A DNA stretch of 12,183 nucleotides from Tannerellaceae bacterium (lineage in GTDB: Bacteria; Bacteroidota; Bacteroidia; Bacteroidales; Tannerellaceae). Below the pieces are notes generated by a model that worked only from the letters and a program-made list of their open reading frames with translations, was not told the DNA's origin and ran no database searches. The position numbers and the translations under genes were made by a program. Shown here piece after piece: positions 1 through 7,017 of this stretch (the first letter of the stretch is position 1; the number at the start of each line of letters is the position of its first letter). The stretch lies in NCBI GenBank assembly GCA_031284275.1, contig JAITAD010000036.1, positions 1-12,183 of the forward strand, given 5' to 3'.

Positions 1-330
1 ACAGTAGATGGTGCGAAAATTAATACAGCCGAAAAAGGCGGAGTCCGGAATGGTGGTGACGGTGGAGGGAATATCAATATGCACCAGATCTGTCCACCCT
101 TGGAAAGCGGAGGGGTAGATGTCTGTGACGGTATAGGTATTGCCGTTGTATTCAACGGTATTGGGTATGCTAATCCGGCCGAAAGTGTAATGCTCACTTG
201 CAGGATTGGGGCCGGAGACAGTGGCGGTATTGCCGTGATAATCGAAAAGGACATCGTACGGCTGTTCGCAATGTGCAGCAGGGCAGGCGATGAGTGTGAC
301 GGCGAAGAACAATGCGGTTCTGGGTGTCAT
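1..330 (-). CDS. BspA-type leucine-rich-repeat surface protein, N-terminal part (runs off left edge)
   Basis: The first 110 codons of a gene read leftwards from the ATG at 328-330; the rest lies outside the window. The N-terminus (MTPRTALFFAVTLIAC) is hydrophobic and export-signal-like. L13-I14-A15-C16 fits a lipobox, but a signal peptidase I site a few residues later is also possible. After about 50 residues of beta-rich sequence (TVSGPN..., NTVEYNGNTYTVTDI) come BspA-type LRR units (Pfam LRR_5), visible as SAFQGWTDLVHIDIPSTV followed by TTIPDSAFFGC. Proteins of this family are secreted or surface-anchored in Bacteroidales and act in adhesion or have unknown ligands. A -7 box lies about 40 bases upstream, so it is probably its own transcription unit. 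The family call is firm; ligand, anchoring and full length cannot be judged. Confidence 0.85.
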   Translation of the reverse strand, partial: MTPRTALFFAVTLIACPAAHCEQPYDVLFDYHGNTATVSGPNPASEHYTFGRISIPNTVEYNGNTYTVTDIYPSAFQGWTDLVHIDIPSTVTTIPDSAFFGCINFRTIYC

Positions 331-370
331 TATCGGCAAATATGATGAACGTTGTCGGGCTGTTCAACGG

Positions 371-378
371 CAAAGGTA
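371..378 (-). promoter_or_regulatory. Bacteroidales -7 promoter box for the BspA-type gene
   Basis: Read on the minus strand this is TACCTTTG followed by C, an exact match to the Bacteroidales -7 consensus TAnnTTTG. It lies about 40 bases upstream of the ATG at 330, giving a predicted 5' UTR of roughly 35 bases. No convincing -33 TTTG is present at the expected distance. It directly abuts the T-tract of the upstream terminator. Confidence 0.6.
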
Positions 379-379
379 T

Positions 380-421
380 AAAAAAAGAAGAGCGGAGGCT
401 GTTGAAACCTCGGCTCTTCCT
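380..421 (-). terminator. Intrinsic terminator of the DUF5020 gene
   Basis: On the minus strand GAAGAGCCGAGG (419-408) pairs with CCTCCGCTCTTC (398-387) as a 12-base stem with one mismatch and a 9-base loop. It is followed at once by seven T residues (386-380). It begins about 25 bases after the DUF5020 stop codon, the classic Rho-independent layout. Confidence 0.85.
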
Positions 422-444
422 TAGATGGTACGGGAGAAAGAGGG

Positions 445-1155
445 TTAGAAATGCCACTTGGCGGCAAGGGTGGGGATGACGTAGAATCCGTCACGCCCTG
501 CGAAGTTGTTGGATACCTCAACTTCGGTGCCGACGCTGAGGTTGAACTTGTCGTCAAAGGCCTTGATTTTGTTGAGATTGACCCAGAATTGTGGCTCGGA
601 GAGGAAGATGAAGTCCCGCTCTTTCCAGAAATCAATGAATCCCGTGAAGTCGTAAAGGCCGCCGTCGATGGCCAGATGCCACACGCCGGTGATTTGGAAG
701 CTATGGGGATGAGATTTTCCATTCCGATCGACTGTGTTACGAAGGCCTTTGTAGAGGAGGCTGAGGGAGTACCCTTTGGAGAAATCGAAGGAGTTGTAAG
801 TATAGGTGGCGCCGGCGAGGTAGGCATCGTTGATGTAATTAAGCCCGCCATTGTATTCGATATGTGCGGTGATAGGGCCTTGCCAGAAAGTGAGTTCGCG
901 GGCTATTTCCCAATAGGCGCTTGCGACTGTGCCGCCTTGATAGTCCATATCGACGAAGAAAAAGGTAGAACCCCATTTGTCGGCAACAAAGTGCTCAACG
1001 GTGGTGGTGAGGGCAGGGCGACCGGGAGGATCTGTGCTTTTACTAAGGTCTTTGTATAAGGCGCTACCGAAGTCATAATGGAGCTGAATGTTCTGCGCCT
1101 GAACGGCGACGGTTCCGGCAGCAAAGGCAAAAGAAAGAAGCAATACCTTTTTCAT
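445..1155 (-). CDS. DUF5020 family outer-membrane protein (Tsx-like barrel)
   Basis: A 236-residue protein if started at MKKVLLLSF. An upstream in-frame ATG at 1188 would add 11 residues ahead of an otherwise ideal signal peptide, so the MKK start is chosen. The signal peptide MKKVLLLSFAFAAGTVAVQA is followed by QNIQLHYDFG. The mature part alternates short aromatic and polar strands and ends in F (AAKWHF), as outer-membrane beta-barrels do. The pattern (HYDFGSALY near the start, STFFFVDMDY, LTFWQGPITAHIEYNGGL) matches DUF5020, a Bacteroidales family related to the nucleoside-channel Tsx barrels. Transport of a small solute is inferred only. The gene has its own -7 box upstream and a strong terminator downstream, so it is probably monocistronic, perhaps with read-through from panB. 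Confidence 0.8.
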   Translation of the reverse strand: MKKVLLLSFAFAAGTVAVQAQNIQLHYDFGSALYKDLSKSTDPPGRPALTTTVEHFVADKWGSTFFFVDMDYQGGTVASAYWEIARELTFWQGPITAHIEYNGGLNYINDAYLAGATYTYNSFDFSKGYSLSLLYKGLRNTVDRNGKSHPHSFQITGVWHLAIDGGLYDFTGFIDFWKERDFIFLSEPQFWVNLNKIKAFDDKFNLSVGTEVEVSNNFAGRDGFYVIPTLAAKWHF

Positions 1156-1196
1156 GTTTTTGAGGCTTAATTGTTGTGAGTTAAACAAAACGGTGG

Positions 1197-1204
1197 CAAA
1201 GGTA
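1197..1204 (-). promoter_or_regulatory. Bacteroidales -7 promoter box for the DUF5020 gene
   Basis: The minus strand reads TACCTTTG followed by C, an exact match to TAnnTTTG, 41 bases upstream of the chosen start at 1155. The 83-base gap between panB and this gene shows no hairpin terminator, and no good -33 element is seen. Confidence 0.55.
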
Positions 1205-1238
1205 GTGTGATTTTTGTGAGTATAGCGTTTTTTATGAT

Positions 1239-2063
1239 TTAATACTGTTCCTGCGGGGAAGGGAAGTCACGGGTCTTTACGTCTTCGATATAGCTCTGGA
1301 CGGCACGGGTGATGGTCTCGCCGAGATTGGCGTAACGGCGCAGGAAACGAGGGGAGAAACCTTGGGTGAGGCCGAGCATGTCGTGCATAACGAGTACCTG
1401 CCCATCAACGCCGCCTCCGGCGCCGATTCCTATCATGGGAATGGCGCATTCTCCGGCGACACGCTCGGCGAGGAGGGCGGGAATCTTCTCGAGAACGATA
1501 CCGAAACAGCCGGCATTCTCAAGGATATGAGCGTCGCTGATGAGTTTATTGGCTTCGTCTTCCTCTCGGGCACGGACGGCGTAGGTACCGAACTTGTTGA
1601 TGGACTGGGGTGTCAGCCCGAGGTGTCCCATGACGGGAATACCGGCGGTGAGGATGCGCTCGACGGATTCGCGTATCTCGATGCCCCCTTCGATCTTGAT
1701 GGCATCGGCATGGGTCTCCTTCATGACACGTATGGCGGAGGCAAGGGCTTCCTTGGAGTTACCTTGATATGTACCAAAGGGTAAATCGACGATAACGAGG
1801 GCGCGCTTGACGGCTTTGACGACGGATTTGCCGTGGTATATCATCTGGTCAAGGGTAATGGGCAAGGTGGTGATGTTGCCGGCCATGACGTTGGAAGCGG
1901 AATCTCCGACGAGGATGACATCGATGCCGGCCTGATCGATGAGGGCGGCCATGGAATAGTCGTAAGCGGTGAGGACGGATATTTTCTCGCCACGTTGTTT
2001 CATCTCAAAGAGTCGACGGGTAGTGACTTTTCGATTTTCAGTGTCTCGTTTTGCTAATGACAT
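1239..2063 (-). CDS. panB: 3-methyl-2-oxobutanoate hydroxymethyltransferase (ketopantoate hydroxymethyltransferase)
   Basis: PanB transfers a hydroxymethyl group from 5,10-methylene-tetrahydrofolate to 2-oxoisovalerate to make ketopantoate, the first committed step to pantothenate and coenzyme A, in the cytosol. The 274-residue product (start MSLAKRD; usual family length about 265-275) is complete. Visible motifs are TAYDYS at 32-37, VGDS with the Mg-binding Asp54, DLPF with Asp93, KIEGG with Lys123, GHLGLTPQS with His147, LEKIP with Glu192 (equivalent to the E. coli catalytic Glu181) and GIGAG plus DGQVLVMHD near the C-terminus. An upstream ATG at 2108 would overlap the preceding gene and add a non-conserved 15-residue tail, so 2063 is preferred. 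It lies 32 bases after the oxidoreductase-DUF3078 gene and is probably co-transcribed. No panC or panD is in the window. Confidence 0.97.
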   Translation of the reverse strand: MSLAKRDTENRKVTTRRLFEMKQRGEKISVLTAYDYSMAALIDQAGIDVILVGDSASNVMAGNITTLPITLDQMIYHGKSVVKAVKRALVIVDLPFGTYQGNSKEALASAIRVMKETHADAIKIEGGIEIRESVERILTAGIPVMGHLGLTPQSINKFGTYAVRAREEDEANKLISDAHILENAGCFGIVLEKIPALLAERVAGECAIPMIGIGAGGGVDGQVLVMHDMLGLTQGFSPRFLRRYANLGETITRAVQSYIEDVKTRDFPSPQEQY

Positions 2064-2095
2064 ATCGGTTGTTTTTGGTGAATTGCAGAGAAAGG

Positions 2096-4660
2096 TCAGT
2101 AATCCCATTTGTAGTTGAAGCCGAAACTGAGGAGTTCGTTGGCTTGGAGGTAGGTGTTGAAGTCTGGAGTACGGGTGACGCCGTCGTCGAAACGGAGGTG
2201 GAGGTATATGCGGGTGGAAAAGAAACGGCTGATGGCCATGGTGAGGGTATTCTCGAACTCACCGACGACATGGTCGTAACTGGTGAAATAGTAAATGCGT
2301 GATTGCCAGACGATATTGCGATTGAACTGCCAGGACAGGTCGGCGCGGAGGGTAGAACCGAATTGTCGGAGGACGTTGTCGAAGAGGCCGGTGGCAGGGT
2401 TTTTGTGAAAGCCGTGTCGTCCGAGGTCAATCTCATCGGGGGTATCAAGGATACTGTACATGTGGGTATAGGAAAGCGGGGCGAGGTTGAGAGCGAGATT
2501 GAGGCGGCGGTGTCGGCTGCCGGAGAAATTGGTGGTGTGGCCGTATTTCATCCCGATACCGAAGTTGAAAGCGATTGGCGAGAGGGTGGCAGCCATACGT
2601 TGGCGGGTGTTTTCGGCAAAGTTGGAGAAGAGCTGGGTACGGACTTCTGCGTCGAAAGTGTAATACCACTTGTTGAAGGCACGATAACCGAAGTTACTGT
2701 GGAGGCGGGTGAGGTCTTCGCCGATTTTGTAGTTGCGAAGGGTATCTTTTGGTGCGGTATAGGCGTTGAGCTTGATTTCCAACTCATTGGTAAACTGTAT
2801 CTTGTCGCGGTTGTAGTCGTATTTGAGGAGGTTACGGGCGAGGAGGTTGAGGTTGCCGGTTCCTCCTTTGTGCCAGTTGGGGGATATCCAGGCTTGGGTG
2901 AAGTGTATGGCGCTTTCGAAAGCAGAACGCCAATAGCGACGGTCCGGAATGAAACGGAGGGTAGCGGCGTTGAGATCCTCGGGGCGCAACTCATTTCCGA
3001 AAGCGAGCGGCAGTTCACGGGGGCCTTCGCCGGCGAGATAATCGGGGATGATATAGGTATCGGGAATATCGTAGGTAGTGTAGCGGAAATATTGGGGGCG
3101 ATGGAGGATAAAAAAGAGGTAAAGACTGTCTTCAACAGCGCGGGTAACAGTACGGGCGGGGAGTGGGTCATCGGGTCGGGGGACGGAGAAAGGGACAGCG
3201 GGTTGCAAGTCGGTCACTTCCGGTAGGGAGGGCAGCCGGCGCAGGAGGAGGCCGGTACGGTAGACGAGGGGGAGGAAGAGGGGATTGGAGGGGATATCGT
3301 CGGTGCCGACCCAATGGTGGAAATGGTCCATGCGTCGGTGCAGGAGGAGGCTGTCGATGTCCCAAGTAATCATAACACTGTCGAGCCATTGATGGAGAAG
3401 GCTGTCAGGCCACTCTTCGGAGCCTTCAGGCCATTGGAAGATATCGGAGAGGGGATCGGATAAGCCGGATGAATCGGATGGGACGAAGGTGTCATCAGGA
3501 TGTTGCGGCACCGTAGACCACCAAGGGTCAATGAGGGTATCATCGGGGGCGATGTCCTGACTTTGTACTTGGCCGGGGACAAGGAGGAGGAAAAGGATGA
3601 CGGCGAGGAGCGTGGCAGGGAGGTGATCGTAGATGCGGCGGATGGCTTCAACGACTTGCAATCCTTCGGCGGCGGTGGTGGCGACGGGTTCGCCATGCGT
3701 GATGCTGCGGACGACGTTGCGGATAACGTAGTGATGGTTCTGGGCGGATCCGGTGTATGCGCCATAGTCGTTGCCGGGATTGGTAGGGGGGAGGATGGGC
3801 ATGGCGTAGTCTTTGACGTGGCATTGGGTGACCTCGTTCATATATTGTCCGCCGACTTTGACGGTACCGTTTTGGGCGACGATGAGGAGGCTGCTTTCAT
3901 GGTTACGGTCCCAGACGGCGGTAGAATAGGTGAAGACACCGAGGGCGCGCTGATGGCGGGGCAATTCGAAAGTGACGATGCCGCTGTCCTCAAAATGGGT
4001 GAGGGTGGCGTGGTTGAAGTCGGCGAAACGTGCGGTGAGCGGCTGAAAGTCGCCGAAGAGCCAACAGAGGATATCGATAAAGTGCGAGAATTGTGTGAAG
4101 AGGGTACCGCCGTCCAGACAGGCATCGCCATGCCATGTGCCGGAGTGGTAGTAACGTTCGTCGCGGTTCCAATAGCAGTTGAGCTGGATGAGGTATATCT
4201 CGCCTAACCGTCGACTGTCAATCATTTCTTTGAGCCATATGGAGGGGGGAGAGTATCGGTTCTGCATGACACAGAAGACATGACGGAGGTTCTGCCCGGC
4301 GGTATCGATGATCCGGCGGGCGTCGGGGACGGTAAGCGCCATGGGTTTTTCGATAACGACGTGCCGACATTCCCCAAGAACACGGATGGCCATAGGTGCG
4401 TGCAGTCCGTTGGGGGTACAGATGTTGATGACGTCGGCTTCGGGGCAGCGGGCGAGAAGTTCCTCAATGGAGGGATAAAGGGGAATGTCTGCATAAGGTT
4501 CGAGGGCAAGACGCTCGCGAGGAAGGATATCGCAGAGGGCGACAAGCTCGGCGCCTTCTTCTCTACGTATCATCTCGGCGTGCCGCTTGCCGATATGCCC
4601 GCAGCCGACGACGGCGAAGCGTACCTTATCGGTGGCGGTGCGCGTACTGAAGGACGGCAT
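2096..4660 (-). CDS. In-frame fusion: Gfo/Idh/MocA oxidoreductase (WbpB-like) joined to a DUF3078 outer-membrane protein
   Basis: One uninterrupted 854-codon frame covers two families normally encoded separately. Residues 1-346 are an NAD-dependent sugar dehydrogenase: Rossmann motif VVGCGHIG (17-24), EKP (104-106) with Lys105, and [13 protein letters not shown] (184-196) with His193 and Asp196. Beside a DegT aminotransferase this points to a WbpB-like oxidation of a UDP-HexNAc uronic acid. Residues 349-366 are a buried signal peptide ([14 protein letters not shown], then VQS before Q). Residues 367-854 match the Bacteroidales DUF3078 barrel: an acidic Pro-rich stretch, then [10 protein letters not shown] (591-600), [15 protein letters not shown] (651-665) and terminal [13 protein letters not shown]. 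Between about residue 330 and the signal peptide there is no stop and no ATG, GTG or TTG. The start overlaps the aminotransferase gene by 35 bases and is the only ATG before the Rossmann strand. The domains are clear; whether one polypeptide really forms is not. Confidence 0.85.
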   Translation of the reverse strand: MPSFSTRTATDKVRFAVVGCGHIGKRHAEMIRREEGAELVALCDILPRERLALEPYADIPLYPSIEELLARCPEADVINICTPNGLHAPMAIRVLGECRHVVIEKPMALTVPDARRIIDTAGQNLRHVFCVMQNRYSPPSIWLKEMIDSRRLGEIYLIQLNCYWNRDERYYHSGTWHGDACLDGGTLFTQFSHFIDILCWLFGDFQPLTARFADFNHATLTHFEDSGIVTFELPRHQRALGVFTYSTAVWDRNHESSLLIVAQNGTVKVGGQYMNEVTQCHVKDYAMPILPPTNPGNDYGAYTGSAQNHHYVIRNVVRSITHGEPVATTAAEGLQVVEAIRRIYDHLPATLLAVILFLLLVPGQVQSQDIAPDDTLIDPWWSTVPQHPDDTFVPSDSSGLSDPLSDIFQWPEGSEEWPDSLLHQWLDSVMITWDIDSLLLHRRMDHFHHWVGTDDIPSNPLFLPLVYRTGLLLRRLPSLPEVTDLQPAVPFSVPRPDDPLPARTVTRAVEDSLYLFFILHRPQYFRYTTYDIPDTYIIPDYLAGEGPRELPLAFGNELRPEDLNAATLRFIPDRRYWRSAFESAIHFTQAWISPNWHKGGTGNLNLLARNLLKYDYNRDKIQFTNELEIKLNAYTAPKDTLRNYKIGEDLTRLHSNFGYRAFNKWYYTFDAEVRTQLFSNFAENTRQRMAATLSPIAFNFGIGMKYGHTTNFSGSRHRRLNLALNLAPLSYTHMYSILDTPDEIDLGRHGFHKNPATGLFDNVLRQFGSTLRADLSWQFNRNIVWQSRIYYFTSYDHVVGEFENTLTMAISRFFSTRIYLHLRFDDGVTRTPDFNTYLQANELLSFGFNYKWDY

Positions 4661-5756
4661 CGATGATGTTGTTTTGGTCGTTTTCGCTGATCTCGCTGTG
4701 GATAGGCAGAGAGAGGACGGTACGGCTCAAGCGGATAGCCTGACGCAGGGGTTGTGTGGTGCGGACGAGGACACGAAAAGCGGGTTGCTCATTGATGGGG
4801 TGGGGATAGTAGACCACAGTGGGGATACCGCATCGGGCGAGATGGTCGCGGAGGGCTTCGCGATGCTCTTCGGCGACACGGATGGTATATTGGTGGTAGA
4901 CGTGGTTGGAGTAACGGGCACGGCGGGGGGGAATGATATTGGGGGCGCCGAGGAGGGCTTCGTCGTAACGTCGGGCGACACGCTGGCGCAGGCCGGTGTA
5001 CTCGTCGATATGCCGCAACTTAATGCGCAGGATGGCGGCTTGCAGGGTGTCAAGGCGGGAATTACAGCCCAAGATGCGGTGGTGGAACTTCTCGCCGGCT
5101 TGTCCGTGGTTGGCGATGCTGCGGATACGCTCGGACAGGGCGGCGTCGGTGGTGAACAAGGCGCCGCCGTCGCCATAACAACCGAGGGGCTTGGTGGGGA
5201 AAAAGGAGGTGGTGGCGATGTGTCCGATGGTACCGGTTTTGTAGGTGTCTCTTGCGCTGTCGGTGTAAAGGGCGCCGAGAGATTGGGCGTTGTCTTCGAT
5301 GACGTAGAGATTGTACTTTCCGGCAAGGTTCATGACAGGTTCCATGTCGCAACTTTGTCCGAAAAGGTGCACAACGATGATGGCTTTGGTGCGGGAGGAG
5401 ATGGTTTGTTCAATCTGCTGCGTGTCAATGTTATAGGTATCGGGATTGACATCAACGAGGACGGGGGTCATGCCCAGAAGCACGATGGCTTCGACGGCGG
5501 CGGCATAGGTGAAAGCGGGGACGATGACCTCGTCCCCTGCTCGCAATCCCAAACTCATGAGTGCGATCTGCAGGGCATCGGTACCGTTGGCGCAAGGTAT
5601 GACGTGTGGTACGCCCAGATAATCGGCTAACTCGTCGGCAAAGGCATCGACATCGGGACCGTTGATGTAGGCGGCGTTGTCGAGTACGTTGGCGACGGCT
5701 TGTCCGATTTCATCTTTGATGCGGCGGTACTGGCTTTGCAGATCGACCATTTCCAT
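4626..5756 (-). CDS. DegT/DnrJ/EryC1/StrS-family PLP aminotransferase (WbpE-like)
   Basis: A cytosolic pyridoxal-phosphate enzyme that aminates a keto-sugar nucleotide, 376 residues as usual for the family. Visible are the phosphate-binding CANGTDALQ (55-63), the PLP-nitrogen-binding Asp155 in IEDNAQ, and the Schiff-base Lys189 in SFFPTKPLGCYGDGGALF. The C-terminal part carries NSRLDTLQAAIL (232-243) and YYPHPINEQPAF (316-327), both family hallmarks. The opening VDLQSQY and SFFPTKPLG suit the WbpE branch, which makes the 3-amino product of the keto sugar formed by WbpB; the adjacent downstream oxidoreductase supports this. The start codon overlaps the upstream TPR stop as TAATG, suggesting translational coupling; a second ATG two codons on is equally possible. 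Exact substrate is inferred. The other enzymes of such a pathway (WbpA, WbpD types) are not in the window. Confidence 0.93.
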   Translation of the reverse strand: MEMVDLQSQYRRIKDEIGQAVANVLDNAAYINGPDVDAFADELADYLGVPHVIPCANGTDALQIALMSLGLRAGDEVIVPAFTYAAAVEAIVLLGMTPVLVDVNPDTYNIDTQQIEQTISSRTKAIIVVHLFGQSCDMEPVMNLAGKYNLYVIEDNAQSLGALYTDSARDTYKTGTIGHIATTSFFPTKPLGCYGDGGALFTTDAALSERIRSIANHGQAGEKFHHRILGCNSRLDTLQAAILRIKLRHIDEYTGLRQRVARRYDEALLGAPNIIPPRRARYSNHVYHQYTIRVAEEHREALRDHLARCGIPTVVYYPHPINEQPAFRVLVRTTQPLRQAIRLSRTVLSLPIHSEISENDQNNIIDAVLQYAHRHR

Positions 5757-6997
5757 TATTCACTCAACTCCTTCTCGATGTCGGCGAGTTCTTTGCCGAG
5801 GTTGAGGTTATAGTAGATACCGCGGAGGGCAATCTTGTAAGCCATCTCTGTGGGTTTGATGCCGGCGGCTTTCTCGAAGTAGGGGCGGGCTTTGTCAAAG
5901 AGGGTTTTGGCTTGGGCGACGGCTTCGCGGTATTGTGCGTTGTCGGTGATCTGGTTGGCTTCGTTTTGCTTGTTGATAGCCTGATTGTAGTAGACGCGGC
6001 CAAGATTGGAGATGGCATCAACATACTCCGGATCGATTTCGAGGGCTTTGGTGAAAGCGCGTTCGGCCTCTTCTCCATTCTTGATACCGTCTTCATAGAC
6101 ACTGCCGAGAGCGTTGTAGAGCATGGGGTTGCGGGGGTCTCGGGCAATGGCTTGGTTGAGATATTCGACGGCTTCGTCGTTCCGACCGGTATAGATGTAT
6201 ATGTTGATGAGATTGAGAAGGAAGAAGGGTTCTTCGGGGACACGTCCCATAGCCTCTTTGAGGGAGGCTTCCATGCCGACGGTGTCTTTGGCGAGGTCGT
6301 ATTCGTTGAAAAGGTATTGGAAAACTTCGTTGAGCCGGAAATCGGGCTTTTCGGTGGCGCGACGGAGGGCTGTGATGGCAGTCTCCGGTTCACCAAGCTG
6401 GGTAGCGGCGACGGCGGCATAGAAGCGGACGGTCATGTAGTTGGAGTCTCGCTCGGCGGTCTTCTCTCCTGTAAAAAGAGGACTCTCGGCGATGCGAAGG
6501 TACTGGGTAAAAGCGTCGTAAGCCTTATGATAGTCACGCTCGTCGAAATAATAGGCGCCGCCATTGATGTAATAGAGGTGATTGGCAGCGAGGATACCTT
6601 TGATGTCTTTCTCATATTTGGGCTTGACCTTACCTTTGGCGTCGGGGAGGCGATCCAGCTCGACGGCTTTCTCGAAGAGGTCAAGCTCTTTGAGAAGGGC
6701 GTCGTACATAACGGGCTGGTTGGAGGGGGTACCGAGTACTTCCTTCATGCGCTCGGAGCTGAACTGCTGGTCTTCGATGTAGCCGGCGACGTACCATGCT
6801 TTGGGGTCGTTGCTTGTTTCTTCGTGCTGCAAAGCGGTATGGATAAGTTCACGGGCTTCGGCGAAGTCGGGGTTGGTGCTCTTGGCTATACTTTGCGCCT
6901 GAGAAACGACCTTTTTCTGCGCTGTGGCAGGAGTTAGGGCCATAGTGGCAGCGACGGCAGCGACAACAGCGGCGGTGAACATGCGTGTGTGTTTCAT
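5756..6997 (-). CDS. Exported tetratricopeptide-repeat (TPR) protein
   Basis: A 413-residue protein with a signal peptide (MKHTRMFTAAVVAAVAATMA, then LTPATAQ) likely cut after Gln27, so it acts in the periplasm or on a membrane surface. From about residue 45 it is helical throughout, with recognisable TPR units: AYYFDERDYHKAYDAFTQYL (148-167), FYAAVAATQLGEPETAITAL (192-211), LLNLINIYIYTGRNDEAVEY (260-279), YNALGSVYEDGIKNGEEAER (294-313) ending KALEIDP, and AISNLGRVYYNQA (328-340). TPRs bind protein partners; no enzymatic motif is present. It lies 20 bases after gyrA and overlaps the next gene's start by one base. A TPR gene after gyrA is, as I recall, common in Bacteroidales, but a functional link to gyrase is unlikely given export. 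The binding partner is unknown. Confidence 0.9.
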   Translation of the reverse strand: MKHTRMFTAAVVAAVAATMALTPATAQKKVVSQAQSIAKSTNPDFAEARELIHTALQHEETSNDPKAWYVAGYIEDQQFSSERMKEVLGTPSNQPVMYDALLKELDLFEKAVELDRLPDAKGKVKPKYEKDIKGILAANHLYYINGGAYYFDERDYHKAYDAFTQYLRIAESPLFTGEKTAERDSNYMTVRFYAAVAATQLGEPETAITALRRATEKPDFRLNEVFQYLFNEYDLAKDTVGMEASLKEAMGRVPEEPFFLLNLINIYIYTGRNDEAVEYLNQAIARDPRNPMLYNALGSVYEDGIKNGEEAERAFTKALEIDPEYVDAISNLGRVYYNQAINKQNEANQITDNAQYREAVAQAKTLFDKARPYFEKAAGIKPTEMAYKIALRGIYYNLNLGKELADIEKELSE

Positions 6998-7017
6998 GGG
7001 TCTGTCCTTTTTGATTA

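Noticed and set aside
1153..1188. Upstream ATG at 1188 as the DUF5020 start
   Set aside because: It would place 11 polar residues before a complete MKK-type signal peptide and shorten the distance to the -7 box to almost nothing.
2061..2108. Upstream ATG at 2108 as the panB start
   Set aside because: It would overlap the end of the preceding gene and add 15 residues with no counterpart in PanB; MSLAKRD at 2063 gives the usual length.
3580..3660. A simple one-base frameshift as the cause of the oxidoreductase-DUF3078 fusion
   Set aside because: Reading the junction in the other two minus-strand frames gives no stop close to the natural end of the oxidoreductase and no ATG ahead of the signal peptide, so one indel does not restore two normal genes. 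A substitution in a stop or start codon remains possible.
4587..6937. Long plus-strand open frames (for example 4587-5630 and 5912-6937) opposite the aminotransferase and TPR genes
   Set aside because: Their translations are low-complexity, rich in G, V, D and E, and match no family. They are mirror frames created by codon bias of the real minus-strand genes; the same holds for 2303-3226, 7699-8439 and similar.
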